A DNA stretch of 64,000 nt. Origin: Streptomyces sp. NBC_01451 (lineage in GTDB: Bacteria; Actinomycetota; Actinomycetes; Streptomycetales; Streptomycetaceae). The stretch spans positions 5,704,001 to 5,768,000 of the forward strand of contig NZ_CP109479.1 of the NCBI RefSeq assembly GCF_036227485.1. The letters are read 5' to 3'. Both the position numbers and the translations under genes were made by a program. A model generated the notes under the pieces. The model searched no databases. It worked only from the letters and a program-made list of their open reading frames with translations, and had not been told where the DNA came from. This document shows, in pieces, positions 7,212 to 16,402 of this stretch. Numbering within the stretch: position 1 is the stretch's first letter; every line of letters begins with the position of its first letter.

Positions 7212-10200
7212 GGCGTCACCTCCAGAACCACGGCCTCCGTGTACGCCACGCACCCGTGCCAGCCGGCCTTCGCCATCAGCCAGTACGACCCCGGCGCCAG
7301 CGCCCCGCCGTCCACCTCGATCCCGCACTCCACCGACTCCCCGGCCGGTACGGCGAACCCCCGCACCCCGGGCCCGACCCCCGCCCACGTCCCCCACGAG
7401 GACACGGCCCACAACGTGCCGCTGATCTCCCCGAGGGTCGTGTTGCGCAGGCTCACCGGGACCCGCACGCGCTCCCCGCGACGCACGACCACCCGGTCGG
7501 CCCCGAGCCTGGTCAGCAGAGTCGGGCCGGTACGCCCGTCCGGCGCGCCCTCCGCCACGGCGCCCGGCACGTCCAGGGCCACCGTGTCCTCGTACACCTG
7601 ACCGCCGTACGGGAGGCGTGCGGTGAGCCAGTGGCGGCCCGGCGGCGCGTCCTTCGGCGGGGTCACGGTGACCTCGGTGAGGGTGAATCCGGCGGGGCCG
7701 AGGGCGTACGGCAGCTCGGCCGGTTCGGCGGACCAGCCCGGCGGGACGCCGAGGGCCAGGGTGCCGGAGACGGGGGAGTCCGTCAGCTCGGAACTGATCC
7801 GGACCGTCACCGTGACCGGCCCGGAGGCGGTGAGGGCGGTGGGGGAGAGGTAGACGGCGACGGGCAGGTTGCCGCGCGGGGCCGGACCGGAGTTGTGCAG
7901 CCAGTAGCGGGAGTGGACGGGCTGCGCGGGCTCGTACGCGTCGATGCCCGCACCCGTGCTCACGCCCTCGGCAGTCGGTGTACCGGCGGGAGTCATCAGC
8001 AGGGTGGCGACCTCGAACCCGGTCAGACGGGCTCCGAGGCCGCCGTCCGCGTCCGGGGTCAGCGGCTCCCCGGGTGTCTCCAGGAGGTCGGCACGGGTGC
8101 CGTCCGTCCAGGCCACCGGCCCGCGCACCCGCGCCGACGCCGGTCGGCCGTTCACCTCGTGCATCCGTACGACGACACCGCGCCCCGGGTCGGCGGGCGC
8201 CACGCTCCCCCGGGCGAGCGGTGAACCGGCGGGCTTGAGGGCGTCGAGGAGTACCTCACCGGCGGGTTCGAGGCTCAACAGGGTTGTGGTGCGGGGAAGT
8301 TCGACAGTGTCCGCAGCTTCCGTGGAGCGGTCCCGAACCCGTGCCCGCAGGGGATGGTTGTACGCGTGCCCAGCCTGCGGCAGCCGCAGCTCGCGCCAGT
8401 CGCCGGTGCCGCCGAGGACGGCGTACTCGAAGGTGTGCGACCAGCGCTGGAGCTGGAAGGCGGAGCCGTCGGGGGCCGTGCGGCGGGGCGGGTCCACCCA
8501 GAAGCCCGACGGCCAGCCGGTGCAGGAACGCATCAGGGACATGTAGAGGTCGCCGGAGGGCGTGACCACACAGCCGGGCGTGCCCCGGTTCAGGACGGCG
8601 AAGCCGGTGCCGTCCCAGGTGTCGCCCGGCGGCAGCGCCTCGCCGCCGCCGGCCGCCGTGGCACGGACGACGGCGTCGCCGAGATCGGCGATCAGCGCGT
8701 CCACCGCCTTGGCGTCGTCCTGCGGACCGCTGCCCGCCACCACGAGCAGCGGCAGCCGCTCCAGATCGCGCAGATCGGCCCCGGGCACCCACTCCTCGCG
8801 CAGCCCGGCACGCGGCGCGACCCATACGGCCGCCACGCCCGACTCGGCGAGCTGGCGCCGGAGTTCACGACCGGCGGCCGGGTCCATGCCGAGGGCCTCG
8901 GCGACGACGGAGTTGCGGTCGGGGGTGCCCACGGCGATCCGGATGTCGGGGAGGTTGGAGTCGATCTCCAGGTCGCCGTAGCGTCGGCCGTCGGCGATCG
9001 TCGAGGTGGCTGTGACCCCCACCCGTACCAGCGCGGCGGCGAGTTCGGCACCGAGTTCACCGGCCTCGGTCCAGGACGGGTATACCAACTCGGCGACACC
9101 GAAGGCCCGTTGGCCGAGAAGCGCGCCGGAGTCGTCGTGCACGGCCACCCGGGCGGTGCTTCCCAGCGCGAACCAGTTGTTGGCCGGGTTGTCGAGCGTC
9201 CACGGGAACTGCTCGCTGTCCACCTCCACGAACCCGAACCCGCGCCCGATGACCGCGTCGGCCACCTCGTGCACGGGCAGCCCGCCCTGGACGTTCGAGG
9301 GCCAGCGGACCCGGATGAGCCGGTCGGAACCGTCGTACCCGTCGACGGTGGTCGACACGTCCAGCCGGTCGACGCCCTCCCAGAGGGTCAACTGCTGCGT
9401 GTAGGTGAAGAGTTCGCCGAGGGCGGCGGTGACGGTGAGCCGGGACCCGGCCGCGGAGTGCTCCACCTTCACCGAGGCCGTGACGCTCCCGCTGCGGGCG
9501 GCCGTCGTCCCGGTCGGGGTGAGATGCCAGGGCCCCTCGCCGAACTTCGGGTGCGCCGGATACTCCTCCTGCACGACCAGCTCGTTGCCGATGTCGCCGG
9601 CGCGCAGCAACTCCCGCCCGCCCTCGCTGAGCCGGCGCAGGCTGCTGACGCCGCCGCCGCGAGCGGGGTCGACCGTCACCTCGTAGAACCCGTTGCTGAT
9701 GGTCAGTCCGTCGCCCGGAGTCCAGCCGGGTACCGAACCCTCGCCGAGCGGAAGCGCCTTGAGCCCGAGGCCGGGTACGCCGGGCGCCACGACCCGCAGT
9801 TCACCGTCCGCCTCCCGTACGGCGGGCAGCGGCAGCCCGGTTGTGTCGTCGAGGGGGACGAGACCGTCGGGGAGGCCGGTGGTGAGGACGTCCCGGCGTT
9901 GCCAGGTCGCCGAGTTGAGGACGACGAGGTCGGGTCCGCCGCCGGGCAGCGGGGTCACCCGGTCGGCGAGGGCCTGGGTGGCGTCGGTGTGCACGGACTC
10001 GGCGAGGTCGTACAGCTCGCGCCAGCCGGTCATCAGGTCGATGTAGACCTGGTCGGACTCGGAGCCGGTGACCGCGTCGTGGTGGGCGCCGTAGATCAGC
10101 TGCCGCCAGGCCTTGTCGAGGGCCGCGTCGGGGTGGGCGCGCCCGGTGACGAGGGAGGCGAGCGTCGCCCAGGCCTCGGCGTCGGCGAGGACTGTCTCGC

Positions 10201-11512
10201 CGTACCGCTGGGCCTGCTTGGTGTCGATGTACGAGACGTCCTTGCCGGTGTAGACCGGGTTCATGTCCCGGGTCTGCGGCGAGGCCCTGCGCCCCTCGGC
10301 TTCGAGTTCGGCGCGTACGGCGGCGAAGAAGTCGCGCGGGATCGCGGAGACGAAGCGCGGCCAGACGTACCGCTCGTTCCAGTCGCGGTGGATGGCCATG
10401 ACCCAGCGGCAGGGCGGCGCGTAGTCGCCACCGACGGGGAGGAGGACGTTGCGGGTGAGCGCGACCTTCTTCAGCCCGGTGAACAGCTTGAGGGCGGCGG
10501 CCTCCGCCTCCGGGAGCGTGGGCGCGTTGTCGATGGCCCAGCCGGCGCCGTAGTGGTTGACCATGTACGCGGTGAGGAGACCGCGCCCGGAGGGGGCGAT
10601 CCAGTCGAACTCGGCCTGGAACTGCATCCGTCGGGGGTCTCGGGGTTCCTCCCCGAAGACCGACATGGTGGGCCCCCACTGGTGGAAGGGCCCACGGGCC
10701 CAGGAGCTGGAGGAGAGCCCCGCGTCGGCCATCAGCCCCGGGAACTGGGGGTCGTGCCCGAAGGCGTCCAGCTGCCAGGCGGTGTGCGGGTCGGCGCCGA
10801 GGATCCCGCGCTGGAAGCCGTCGCCGTAGAGGGCGTTGCGTACGGTCGCCTCGGCGCCGGTGAGGTTGGTGTTGGGCTCGTTGTACGTGCCGCCCATGAT
10901 CTCGACGCGCCCGGTGCGCAGCAGCTGCCGCAGGAAGGCGCGCTCCTCGGGGAAGGCGTCCCAGTAGGGCTTCAGGTAGTCGACCTCGGCGAGCACGAAG
11001 GTGTACGCGGGGTCGCGGCGCGCGAGGTCGATGTGCGCGCGGACGAGGCTGATGCCCGACTGGCCGCGCCAGTCGTAGGTGCGGGCGGGCAACCCGGTGG
11101 TGGCCGGGTCGTCGACGTCGTCCCAGGTCTCGGTGTAGGCGGCCTGGGTGTTCCACCAGACGGGGTCGTAGTGGAAGTGGCTGACCATGAACATGGTCCA
11201 GCCGGGCTCGGCGACGAGGAGGCTGCCGGTGAGGGAGGCCCGCAGACCGGGGTCGTCGGTGTCCTCGGCGGTGACCGTGATGTGGGTGCGCTCGCCGGGG
11301 GGCAGGCCGCAGACCACGGATATCTCGACGCGGAGGGTCCCGTCGTCACCGACGGCCGCGAGCGTCTCCCCGTCGGCGCGGACGCCGGGTCCTTCGGCGG
11401 TGAGCCGGACCGTACGGCCGGCGGTGTGTCCGAGCTCGGCGGTCACCACCTGACGAGGGTGCTCGGCGCTGCCGACGAACAGCTCGGTCGACTCGACTGA
11501 GGTGACGCGCAT
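7208..11512 (-). CDS. GH38 alpha-mannosidase-like glycoside hydrolase, 1434 residues
   Basis: The N-terminal 100 residues form a small beta domain. The catalytic GH38 domain follows, with the zinc-ligand motif HFHYDPVWW at residues 112-120 and the nucleophile region WQLDAFGHD (Asp near 249), close to the family's DPFGHS pattern. A long beta-rich C-terminal half contains the Glyco_hydro_38C-type sandwich. Near residues 1240-1340 there is an NEW3/Ig-like module (PGWSAEPAELPYALGP). No signal peptide is present, so it probably works in the cytoplasm on imported oligosaccharide. The ATG at 11512 has AGGAG seven bases ahead. Two RpiR-like half-sites lie 60-100 bp upstream. The substrate need not be mannoside; GH38-like proteins of this size also act on other alpha-linked sugars. 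Confidence 0.88.
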   Translation of the reverse strand: MRVTSVESTELFVGSAEHPRQVVTAELGHTAGRTVRLTAEGPGVRADGETLAAVGDDGTLRVEISVVCGLPPGERTHITVTAEDTDDPGLRASLTGSLLVAEPGWTMFMVSHFHYDPVWWNTQAAYTETWDDVDDPATTGLPARTYDWRGQSGISLVRAHIDLARRDPAYTFVLAEVDYLKPYWDAFPEERAFLRQLLRTGRVEIMGGTYNEPNTNLTGAEATVRNALYGDGFQRGILGADPHTAWQLDAFGHDPQFPGLMADAGLSSSSWARGPFHQWGPTMSVFGEEPRDPRRMQFQAEFDWIAPSGRGLLTAYMVNHYGAGWAIDNAPTLPEAEAAALKLFTGLKKVALTRNVLLPVGGDYAPPCRWVMAIHRDWNERYVWPRFVSAIPRDFFAAVRAELEAEGRRASPQTRDMNPVYTGKDVSYIDTKQAQRYGETVLADAEAWATLASLVTGRAHPDAALDKAWRQLIYGAHHDAVTGSESDQVYIDLMTGWRELYDLAESVHTDATQALADRVTPLPGGGPDLVVLNSATWQRRDVLTTGLPDGLVPLDDTTGLPLPAVREADGELRVVAPGVPGLGLKALPLGEGSVPGWTPGDGLTISNGFYEVTVDPARGGGVSSLRRLSEGGRELLRAGDIGNELVVQEEYPAHPKFGEGPWHLTPTGTTAARSGSVTASVKVEHSAAGSRLTVTAALGELFTYTQQLTLWEGVDRLDVSTTVDGYDGSDRLIRVRWPSNVQGGLPVHEVADAVIGRGFGFVEVDSEQFPWTLDNPANNWFALGSTARVAVHDDSGALLGQRAFGVAELVYPSWTEAGELGAELAAALVRVGVTATSTIADGRRYGDLEIDSNLPDIRIAVGTPDRNSVVAEALGMDPAAGRELRRQLAESGVAAVWVAPRAGLREEWVPGADLRDLERLPLLVVAGSGPQDDAKAVDALIADLGDAVVRATAAGGGEALPPGDTWDGTGFAVLNRGTPGCVVTPSGDLYMSLMRSCTGWPSGFWVDPPRRTAPDGSAFQLQRWSHTFEYAVLGGTGDWRELRLPQAGHAYNHPLRARVRDRSTEAADTVELPRTTTLLSLEPAGEVLLDALKPAGSPLARGSVAPADPGRGVVVRMHEVNGRPASARVRGPVAWTDGTRADLLETPGEPLTPDADGGLGARLTGFEVATLLMTPAGTPTAEGVSTGAGIDAYEPAQPVHSRYWLHNSGPAPRGNLPVAVYLSPTALTASGPVTVTVRISSELTDSPVSGTLALGVPPGWSAEPAELPYALGPAGFTLTEVTVTPPKDAPPGRHWLTARLPYGGQVYEDTVALDVPGAVAEGAPDGRTGPTLLTRLGADRVVVRRGERVRVPVSLRNTTLGEISGTLWAVSSWGTWAGVGPGVRGFAVPAGESVECGIEVDGGALAPGSYWLMAKAGWHGCVAYTEAVVLEVTP

Positions 11513-11570
11513 GGGTCTCCTACGAGGCCTACGGGAGAAACGGGGGGCGCCCATCGTGGCACCGTTCGGA

Positions 11571-11613
11571 TGGTTCAAACAACCACCTTCAAGTTTCCTT
11601 GGTGGTTCATCCA
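11571..11613. promoter_or_regulatory. Two candidate RpiR operators before the GH38 gene
   Basis: TGGTTCAAACAACCA at 11571-11585 has TGGTT/AACCA arms, and TTGGTGGTTCATCCA at 11599-11613 repeats the TGGTTCA element 32 bp away. A GTGGTTCA element also lies at 12842-12849 before the SIS gene. The position, 59-101 bp before the GH38 start codon and just after the rpiR terminator, is what a promoter operator would have. The binder is inferred. Confidence 0.5.
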
Positions 11614-11616
11614 TGC

Positions 11617-11649
11617 AAAAGCCGCCCCGGGGTGAGAACACCCGAGGCG
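11617..11649 (-). terminator. Rho-independent terminator of the rpiR gene
   Basis: Read on the minus strand, CGCC-GGGTG pairs across a short TTCT loop with CACCC-GGCG (11623-11649) and is followed directly by TTTT. It lies 68 bp past the rpiR stop and separates it from the GH38 promoter. Confidence 0.75.
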
Positions 11650-11716
11650 ACTTCTGTGACGTACGACGACTGCGCAGGACTGCTCAGCGACTGCACCCTG
11701 ACTGCACTGCGACTGC

Positions 11717-12628
11717 TCAGCGTGTGCGGCGGGACTTCACCGCGTGCTCCCTGGCGATGTGGTCGGTGAGGGCGAGGGAGGCGCTGGCGCGCTGGTAGGA
11801 GAGCTGGGCGACCCGGACGTACAGGCAGTCGATGAGGACCAGCACGGAGTGCCGGGCGCCGATGCTCTCGGTGCGGAAACTGGTCTCCGAGGAGGAGGAG
11901 ATGAGCCGTACGTCGGCGGCGCGGGCCAGTGGCGACTTCGGATCGGCGGTGATGGCGACGGTGGTGGCGCCGCGCTGCTTGGCCAGTTCGAAGGGCTCGA
12001 TGGTCTCGCGGGTGGAGCCGGAGTGCGAGATGCCGATGGCCACGTCGGCGGGGGTGAGAAGGGCGGCGGAGGTGAGGGCGGCGTGCACCTCGGTCCAGCC
12101 GCGCACCGCGCACCCGATGCGGAAGAGCCGTGTCTCGGTCTCCTGGGCGACGGCGCCGCTGCCGCCGACGCCGTACACGTCGATGCGGCGGGCGCGGGCG
12201 GCGGCCTGGCCGGCGCGCTCGATGGAGTCGAGGTCGATACGGTCGATGGTCTGCTGGATGGCGCGGAGATCGGCGCTGCCGACGACCTGGACGACGCGCT
12301 CCAGGCTGTCGTCGGGCGAGATGTCGGGCCCGATCTCGGCGGTGCCCCAGTCGGAGACCTCGCCGCGACCGCGCTCCTGGGCCAGCTCGATGAGGAGATG
12401 CTGGTAGGAGTCGAGGCCGATGGCACGGCAGAACCGGGTGACGGTGGCCTGCGAGGTGCCGGTGCGGCGGCCCAGTTCGGCGGCGGAGCAGTGGGTGACG
12501 GCGGCGGGGTCCTCGAGGATCAGCTCACCCACCTTCCGCAGGGAGCCGGCGAGGCGCGGCAGTTCCGTACGGATGAGGGTGGTGACGTCGGTCGGGGGCA
12601 TCCCGTTGCTGGAGCCGGTCCGTTCCAT
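11717..12628 (-). CDS. MurR/RpiR family transcriptional regulator (HTH + SIS)
   Basis: The 303-residue protein has an N-terminal RpiR-type HTH (residues 20-85: AAVTHCSAAELGRRTGTSQATVTRFCRAIG region) and a C-terminal SIS domain that binds phosphosugars (VYGVGGSGAVAQETETRLFRIG, then IGISHSGSTRETIEPFELAK). The SHSGST loop is the phosphate-binding signature. The ATG at 12628 is preceded by AAGGAG. It is transcribed divergently from the SIS enzyme gene, with a shared 243-bp promoter region, and its likely regulon is the importer, GH38 and SIS genes. The inducer is probably a sugar phosphate made by this pathway. Confidence 0.92.
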   Translation of the reverse strand: MERTGSSNGMPPTDVTTLIRTELPRLAGSLRKVGELILEDPAAVTHCSAAELGRRTGTSQATVTRFCRAIGLDSYQHLLIELAQERGRGEVSDWGTAEIGPDISPDDSLERVVQVVGSADLRAIQQTIDRIDLDSIERAGQAAARARRIDVYGVGGSGAVAQETETRLFRIGCAVRGWTEVHAALTSAALLTPADVAIGISHSGSTRETIEPFELAKQRGATTVAITADPKSPLARAADVRLISSSSETSFRTESIGARHSVLVLIDCLYVRVAQLSYQRASASLALTDHIAREHAVKSRRTR

Positions 12629-12871
12629 GGGGTTACCCGATCTCCTTGGCGCTGTGCGGCTGTACTTGACGGTAGGGCGAATGTACCAGCCACCGTCTGT
12701 AGGGCAGTTTGAATTCCAGGACCGGAACACCGAGACAACCAGGGTAACCGGGACGGATGGCCCGTGCGGGGCTTTGCCTGTGGCCCGTTGCCCGCAGCCC
12801 GTAGACTGTGATTTATTGATTCACCGATAGCGGTATAGTGGGTGGTTCAATCCACCGGTGGGGAGTGTCGA
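12629..12871. promoter_or_regulatory. Divergent promoter region between rpiR and the SIS gene
   Basis: This stretch holds TTGATTCACC at 12816-12825, matching the site before the sugar-binding protein, and GGTGGTTCAATCCACC at 12841-12856, a perfect 5-bp inverted repeat that contains the TGGTTCA element seen before GH38. TATAGT at 12834-12839 would serve as a -10 element for the SIS gene. The SIS ribosome site GGTGGGGAG (12857-12865) follows directly, so a repressor bound at 12841 would block transcription start. Confidence 0.55.
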
Positions 12872-13642
12872 GTGTCTGTCGAGTCCGTCAGCGCGCAGGG
12901 GTTCGTGCGCGAGAGCCGGGCCGTTCTCGACCGCGTCACCGGGTCGGAGGCGGTCCAGGAGTCGGTGACCCGCGCCGCCCGGCTGATCGCGGACTGCATC
13001 CGTGCGGACGGCGTGATCCAGGCCTTCGGTACGGGCCACTCCCAGGCCCTCGTCCTGGAACTGGCGGGCAGGGCCGGCGGCCTCGTCCCCACCAACCGCC
13101 TGAGCATGGCCGACCTCGTCCTCTACGGCGGCGACGACCCCGGCGCCCTCGACGACCCCCTCCTCGAACGCAAGCCGGGCATCGCCGGGCGCCTCTACGA
13201 ACTCGCGGCGCCGCGCCCCGCCGACCTCTTCGTGATCATCTCCAACTCGGGCGTCAACAACGTCATCGTCGAGATGGCCCTCCAGGCGAAGGAACGCGGC
13301 CACAAGATCCTCGCGATCACGTCCCTCACCCACACGCGCACGGTCCCGGCGGGCCACATCAGCGGCAAGAAGCTGGCCGACATCGCGGACGTGGTCCTCG
13401 ACAACGCGGCCCCCACGGGCGACGCGCTCCTCGAACTCCCGGGCGGGGGTGCGGTGTGCGCCCTGTCGACGCTGACCGGCGTGATGCTGGTGCAGATGAC
13501 GGTCGCGGAGACGGCGGCGACGCTGATCGAGGCGGGGGAGCGTCCGCCGGTGTACGTGTCGGCGAACGTACCCGGAGGCTTCGAGGGGAACCTGGGGCTG
13601 GAGCGGCACTACGGCGACCGAATCCGGCGACCGGCGAGCTGA
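12872..13642 (+). CDS. SIS-domain phosphosugar enzyme (UPF0309/SCO4393-like)
   Basis: The 256-residue protein is one SIS domain with the phosphosugar loops FGTGHSQALVLELAGRAGG and VIISNSGVNNVIVEMALQAKE. Actinobacterial UPF0309 proteins of this size have recently been tied to N-acetylglucosamine 6-phosphate metabolism (the NagS-type dehydratase of S. coelicolor); that comes from memory of the family, not from a search. A GTG start at 12872 is favoured because GGGGAG is seven bases before it; an earlier GTG at 12842 would fall inside the operator. Divergence from rpiR and shared sites place it in the sugar pathway. It is more likely an isomerase, dehydratase or etherase than a regulator, since no HTH is present. 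Confidence 0.85.
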   Translation: MSVESVSAQGFVRESRAVLDRVTGSEAVQESVTRAARLIADCIRADGVIQAFGTGHSQALVLELAGRAGGLVPTNRLSMADLVLYGGDDPGALDDPLLERKPGIAGRLYELAAPRPADLFVIISNSGVNNVIVEMALQAKERGHKILAITSLTHTRTVPAGHISGKKLADIADVVLDNAAPTGDALLELPGGGAVCALSTLTGVMLVQMTVAETAATLIEAGERPPVYVSANVPGGFEGNLGLERHYGDRIRRPAS

Positions 13643-13680
13643 CCCGAGTTGAGCTGAGCCGACCCGAGTGGAGCTGAGCG
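13641..13680. repeat. 20-bp tandem duplication after the SIS gene
   Basis: GACCCGAGTTGAGCTGAGCC is followed at once by a copy with two changes (GACCCGAGTGGAGCTGAGCG). The first copy begins at the SIS stop codon. I see no function; it is probably a replication-slippage scar. Confidence 0.85.
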
Positions 13681-13857
13681 GCGTAAGGGGCTGACGCCTC
13701 GCCGTGTCGTCCTCGGCGCACCGAAACGACCGCACCGGGACGCCGAGTGCGCGGGCGGTGGCCCCGTAGAGGGCATGCCTGCCTCTGCTCCGCCTTCGAC
13801 TCCGGCCACGGAGAAAGCAGTTGCCGGACCGGCGCCCGTCATGGACGATCCCGAACC

Positions 13858-14697
13858 GTGACGACGCATGCCGACGAGCCCCGCCCCGACCGAACTCCGA
13901 CGCCGGTCCCGCCCGTGTCCCCTCCCGGCACCCGCCCCCTCGCCCTGGTCACCGGAGTGGGCCGCACCGTCGGGATCGGGGCCGGGATCGCCCGTCGGCT
14001 GGCGGAGTCGGGCTGGGACATCGCCTTCACCTACTGGACCCCGTACGACACCCGCATGTCCTGGGGGATCGAGCCCGGCGCGACCGAGGCGATCACCCGG
14101 TCCCTGGCCGCGCGGGGCGCCGCGAGCACGGCGATCGAGGCGGACCTCGCCGACCCGGACACCCCGGCGCACGTCTTCGACGAGGCCGAGCGCAGGATGG
14201 GCGGTGCGGACGCCGGTGCCGGTGTCACCGCGCTGGTGATGTGCCACTGCGAGTCGGTCGACTCGGGCCTGCTCGACACGACCCTGGAGAGCTTCGACCG
14301 CCACTTCGCCGTCAACGCACGCGCGACCTGGCTGCTGATCCGGGAGTTCGGCCGCCGGTTCACGGCGACGCCGGGAACCGGCCGGATCATCGGCCTCACC
14401 AGCGACCACACGGTGGGCAACCTGCCGTACGGCGCGAGCAAGGGTGCGTTGGACCGCATCACACTGGCGGCGGCCCGCGAACTCTCCCACCTCGGTGTGA
14501 CCGCCAATGTCGTCAACCCCGGCCCGGTGGACACCGGTTGGATGTCGGAGGAGGACCGGGCGAACGTCATCCGGCACACCCCGCTGGGCCGCCTGGGGAC
14601 ACCGCAGGACACGGCCCACCTCGTCGGATTCCTGTGCTCCGAGGAGGGGCAGTGGATCAACGGGCAGCTTCTGGAGAGCAACGGGGGGCTCGCGTAG
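13858..14697 (+). CDS. Short-chain dehydrogenase/reductase (SDR)
   Basis: The 279-residue protein has a Rossmann fold with an extended cofactor motif (TGVGRTVGIGAGIARRL), an internal active-site Ser/Thr region (IIGLTSDHT), and the catalytic YGASK with Tyr and Lys in SDR spacing. The C-terminal NPGPVDTGWM and SEEGQWINGQLLESNGG stretches are typical of classical, 3-oxoacyl-ACP-reductase-like SDRs. The start is uncertain: the GTG at 13858 lacks a good ribosome site, and an in-frame GTG at 13915 would trim a Pro-rich leader of 19 residues. The substrate is unknown. Confidence 0.88.
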   Translation: MTTHADEPRPDRTPTPVPPVSPPGTRPLALVTGVGRTVGIGAGIARRLAESGWDIAFTYWTPYDTRMSWGIEPGATEAITRSLAARGAASTAIEADLADPDTPAHVFDEAERRMGGADAGAGVTALVMCHCESVDSGLLDTTLESFDRHFAVNARATWLLIREFGRRFTATPGTGRIIGLTSDHTVGNLPYGASKGALDRITLAAARELSHLGVTANVVNPGPVDTGWMSEEDRANVIRHTPLGRLGTPQDTAHLVGFLCSEEGQWINGQLLESNGGLA

Positions 14698-14738
14698 GGG
14701 ACTTGATCGCTTCCGGGCCTGCTGATTGGCTGGCCGGC

Positions 14739-15278
14739 ATGACCGATCTCGGAGCCGTCGCCTGGCCGCCTGTCCCGATCGGGACCGAGAGGCTCGTCCT
14801 CCGTGAGCCCGAGGCCCGGGACCGGGCGGCGTTCATCGAGCTGCTCGCCTCACCGGAGGTGCACACCTACCTCGGTGGCCCTCGGCCGCGTGACGAGCTT
14901 GAGCGCGAGATGCCCGAGGTGCCCGAGCGGTGGCCCGGCAGCTTCGTCGTCGATCTCGACGGGGCGATGATCGGCCAGATCCTGCTCAGGAGGGCAACGG
15001 GGCACCGTCGCCCGGCAGCCGTGGGAAAGGTCGACCTCGGCTACCTGTTCCTGCCGCGGGCCTGGGGATCCGGATACGCCGCCGAGGCGTGCGCGGCGGC
15101 ACTCGACTGGCTCACCGGCGCGCTTCCCGGCGAGCCGGTGGTCCTCGCCACCCAGAACGCCAACGTCGCCTCGATGCGCCTCGCCGCGAAACTGGGTTTC
15201 ACCGAGGTGGAGCGGTTCGATGCCTGGGGCGCCGAGCAGTGGCTCGGCATACGGTCTCCGGTCCCGCCGTCCGCTTGA
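14739..15278 (+). CDS. GNAT family N-acetyltransferase (RimJ/RimL type)
   Basis: The 179-residue product opens with IGTERLVLREPEARDRAAF, the usual first strand and helix of RimJ/RimL acetyltransferases. It has the acetyl-CoA motif PRAWGSGYAAEACAAALDW and closes with NVASMRLAAKLGFTEVERF. It probably acetylates an amino group on a small molecule or protein N-terminus. It begins 41 bp after the SDR stop on the same strand and may be co-transcribed with it. Confidence 0.88.
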   Translation: MTDLGAVAWPPVPIGTERLVLREPEARDRAAFIELLASPEVHTYLGGPRPRDELEREMPEVPERWPGSFVVDLDGAMIGQILLRRATGHRRPAAVGKVDLGYLFLPRAWGSGYAAEACAAALDWLTGALPGEPVVLATQNANVASMRLAAKLGFTEVERFDAWGAEQWLGIRSPVPPSA

Positions 15279-15367
15279 ACTCGCCCTGGAGGTAAGGGAG
15301 TTGTGAAGCCGTCGGGACGGGCGCACACCCCGGCGGGACCGCGCCACACCATGATCGAGGACCGGCC

Positions 15368-15928
15368 TTGACTCCGCATTCCCTGGCGTTCTACCTGGAC
15401 GTCGTCACCACCGGCACGGTGCTCGGCGTGGGCCCCGCGGATTCTCCCGAGCGCGTCGCGGAGGTCCTGGGGCCGGACTTCGCCGAGGACCACTTCGGCG
15501 ACCGCGGCATGGGCCTCGGCTACGGCTACGGCTTCGTCGAGTTGTTCTGGGACCGCGCCTCCGCCGAACACGCCTGGTCGGGCCACCACTTCACCGTGCA
15601 GGTGCACCGGCTCGCGTTCCGGGACCGCGCCGACGTCCACGACGTGCTGCGCGCCCGGTACGGACGCTTCACTCCCAGGCTCCGGTTCGAGAAGCTGGAG
15701 CGCCTGCTGGCACGGCGTGGCGTCCCTCTGCTGGAGATCCCGGAAATCCCGGCGTCCGGTCCGTATTTCCGAACGTTCTGGCAGCCCGATTCCCGTGTGG
15801 CCGTCACCGTCATAGGCACCTACGACGAGCACGAAACGCCGGACAATCTGCGGGTCGGTGACGTGTACAGCGTTCACGGCCCGCTGGCCGCCGCGGAAGT
15901 GGAGTGGCGGCGGGCGCAGGCCGGGTAG
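15368..15928 (+). CDS. Conserved hypothetical protein (TTG start)
   Basis: This 186-residue protein is not recognised. A TTG start at 15368 is chosen because GAGG lies about seven bases ahead and no ATG or GTG is near. It is mixed alpha/beta, without signal peptide or membrane segment, and has a Gly/Tyr-rich stretch (GMGLGYGYGFVELFW) around residue 50. Single-domain soluble proteins of this look are common in Streptomyces and include immunity-type proteins, but nothing here proves such a role. Codon use matches its neighbours. Confidence 0.65.
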   Translation: MTPHSLAFYLDVVTTGTVLGVGPADSPERVAEVLGPDFAEDHFGDRGMGLGYGYGFVELFWDRASAEHAWSGHHFTVQVHRLAFRDRADVHDVLRARYGRFTPRLRFEKLERLLARRGVPLLEIPEIPASGPYFRTFWQPDSRVAVTVIGTYDEHETPDNLRVGDVYSVHGPLAAAEVEWRRAQAG

Positions 15929-15967
15929 CGCGGCGACGGGCGGGCGCCTCGCGCGGACCCGGGCCGG

Positions 15968-16402
15968 CTACAGGGGGATCAGACCGGCGTCCGTCGGCCG
16001 GAAACCGCAGGCCTCGAAGTAGAAGGAGCGCAGGTGCTCCTCGAAGTCCACGTGCAGCCACTCGCAGTCGGCGGCGCGGGCATGCTGGGCGGCGGTGGCG
16101 ATGAGCGCGGCGCCGATCCCCTGGGACCGGCAGTGCCGGGCCACGACCGTGTCCAGGACGAAGGCGTGAACTCCGCCGTCCCAGGCGACGTTGACGAACC
16201 CGACGAGGGAGTCACCGTCCTGGGCACAGACCCAGCCGAGGCTGTGCCGTTCCAGCCGGGCACGCCAGTCGGTGGTTCCCGGCGGACCGCCGAACCCCTC
16301 GGCGTGCAGCGCGTTGAGGGAGGCGTTGTCGAAGTCGCCGCGCCATTCGTACGTGGTCCTCGCCATGGGATCAGGCTTGAGGTGGAATGCCTTTTTCGTC
16401 AT
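15968..16402 (-). CDS. GNAT family N-acetyltransferase
   Basis: The 144-residue protein has the GNAT core: VGFVNVAWDGGVHAFVLDTVV (strands 4-5) followed by the acetyl-CoA loop RHCRSQGIGAALIATAAQHAR, and a final FYFEACGFRPTDAGLIPL. Its ATG overlaps the stop of the upstream PIN-like gene (ATGA at 16399-16402), so it is the third gene of an operon with the DUF433 and PIN-like genes. Whether it belongs to the toxin-antitoxin pair or is only co-transcribed is open. Confidence 0.87.
   Translation of the reverse strand: MTKKAFHLKPDPMARTTYEWRGDFDNASLNALHAEGFGGPPGTTDWRARLERHSLGWVCAQDGDSLVGFVNVAWDGGVHAFVLDTVVARHCRSQGIGAALIATAAQHARAADCEWLHVDFEEHLRSFYFEACGFRPTDAGLIPL

Noticed and set aside
8354..11500. 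A 1048-codon plus-strand frame across the GH38 gene
   Set aside because: It mirrors the GH38 gene in another frame, with Gly/Val/Arg-heavy composition and no domain.
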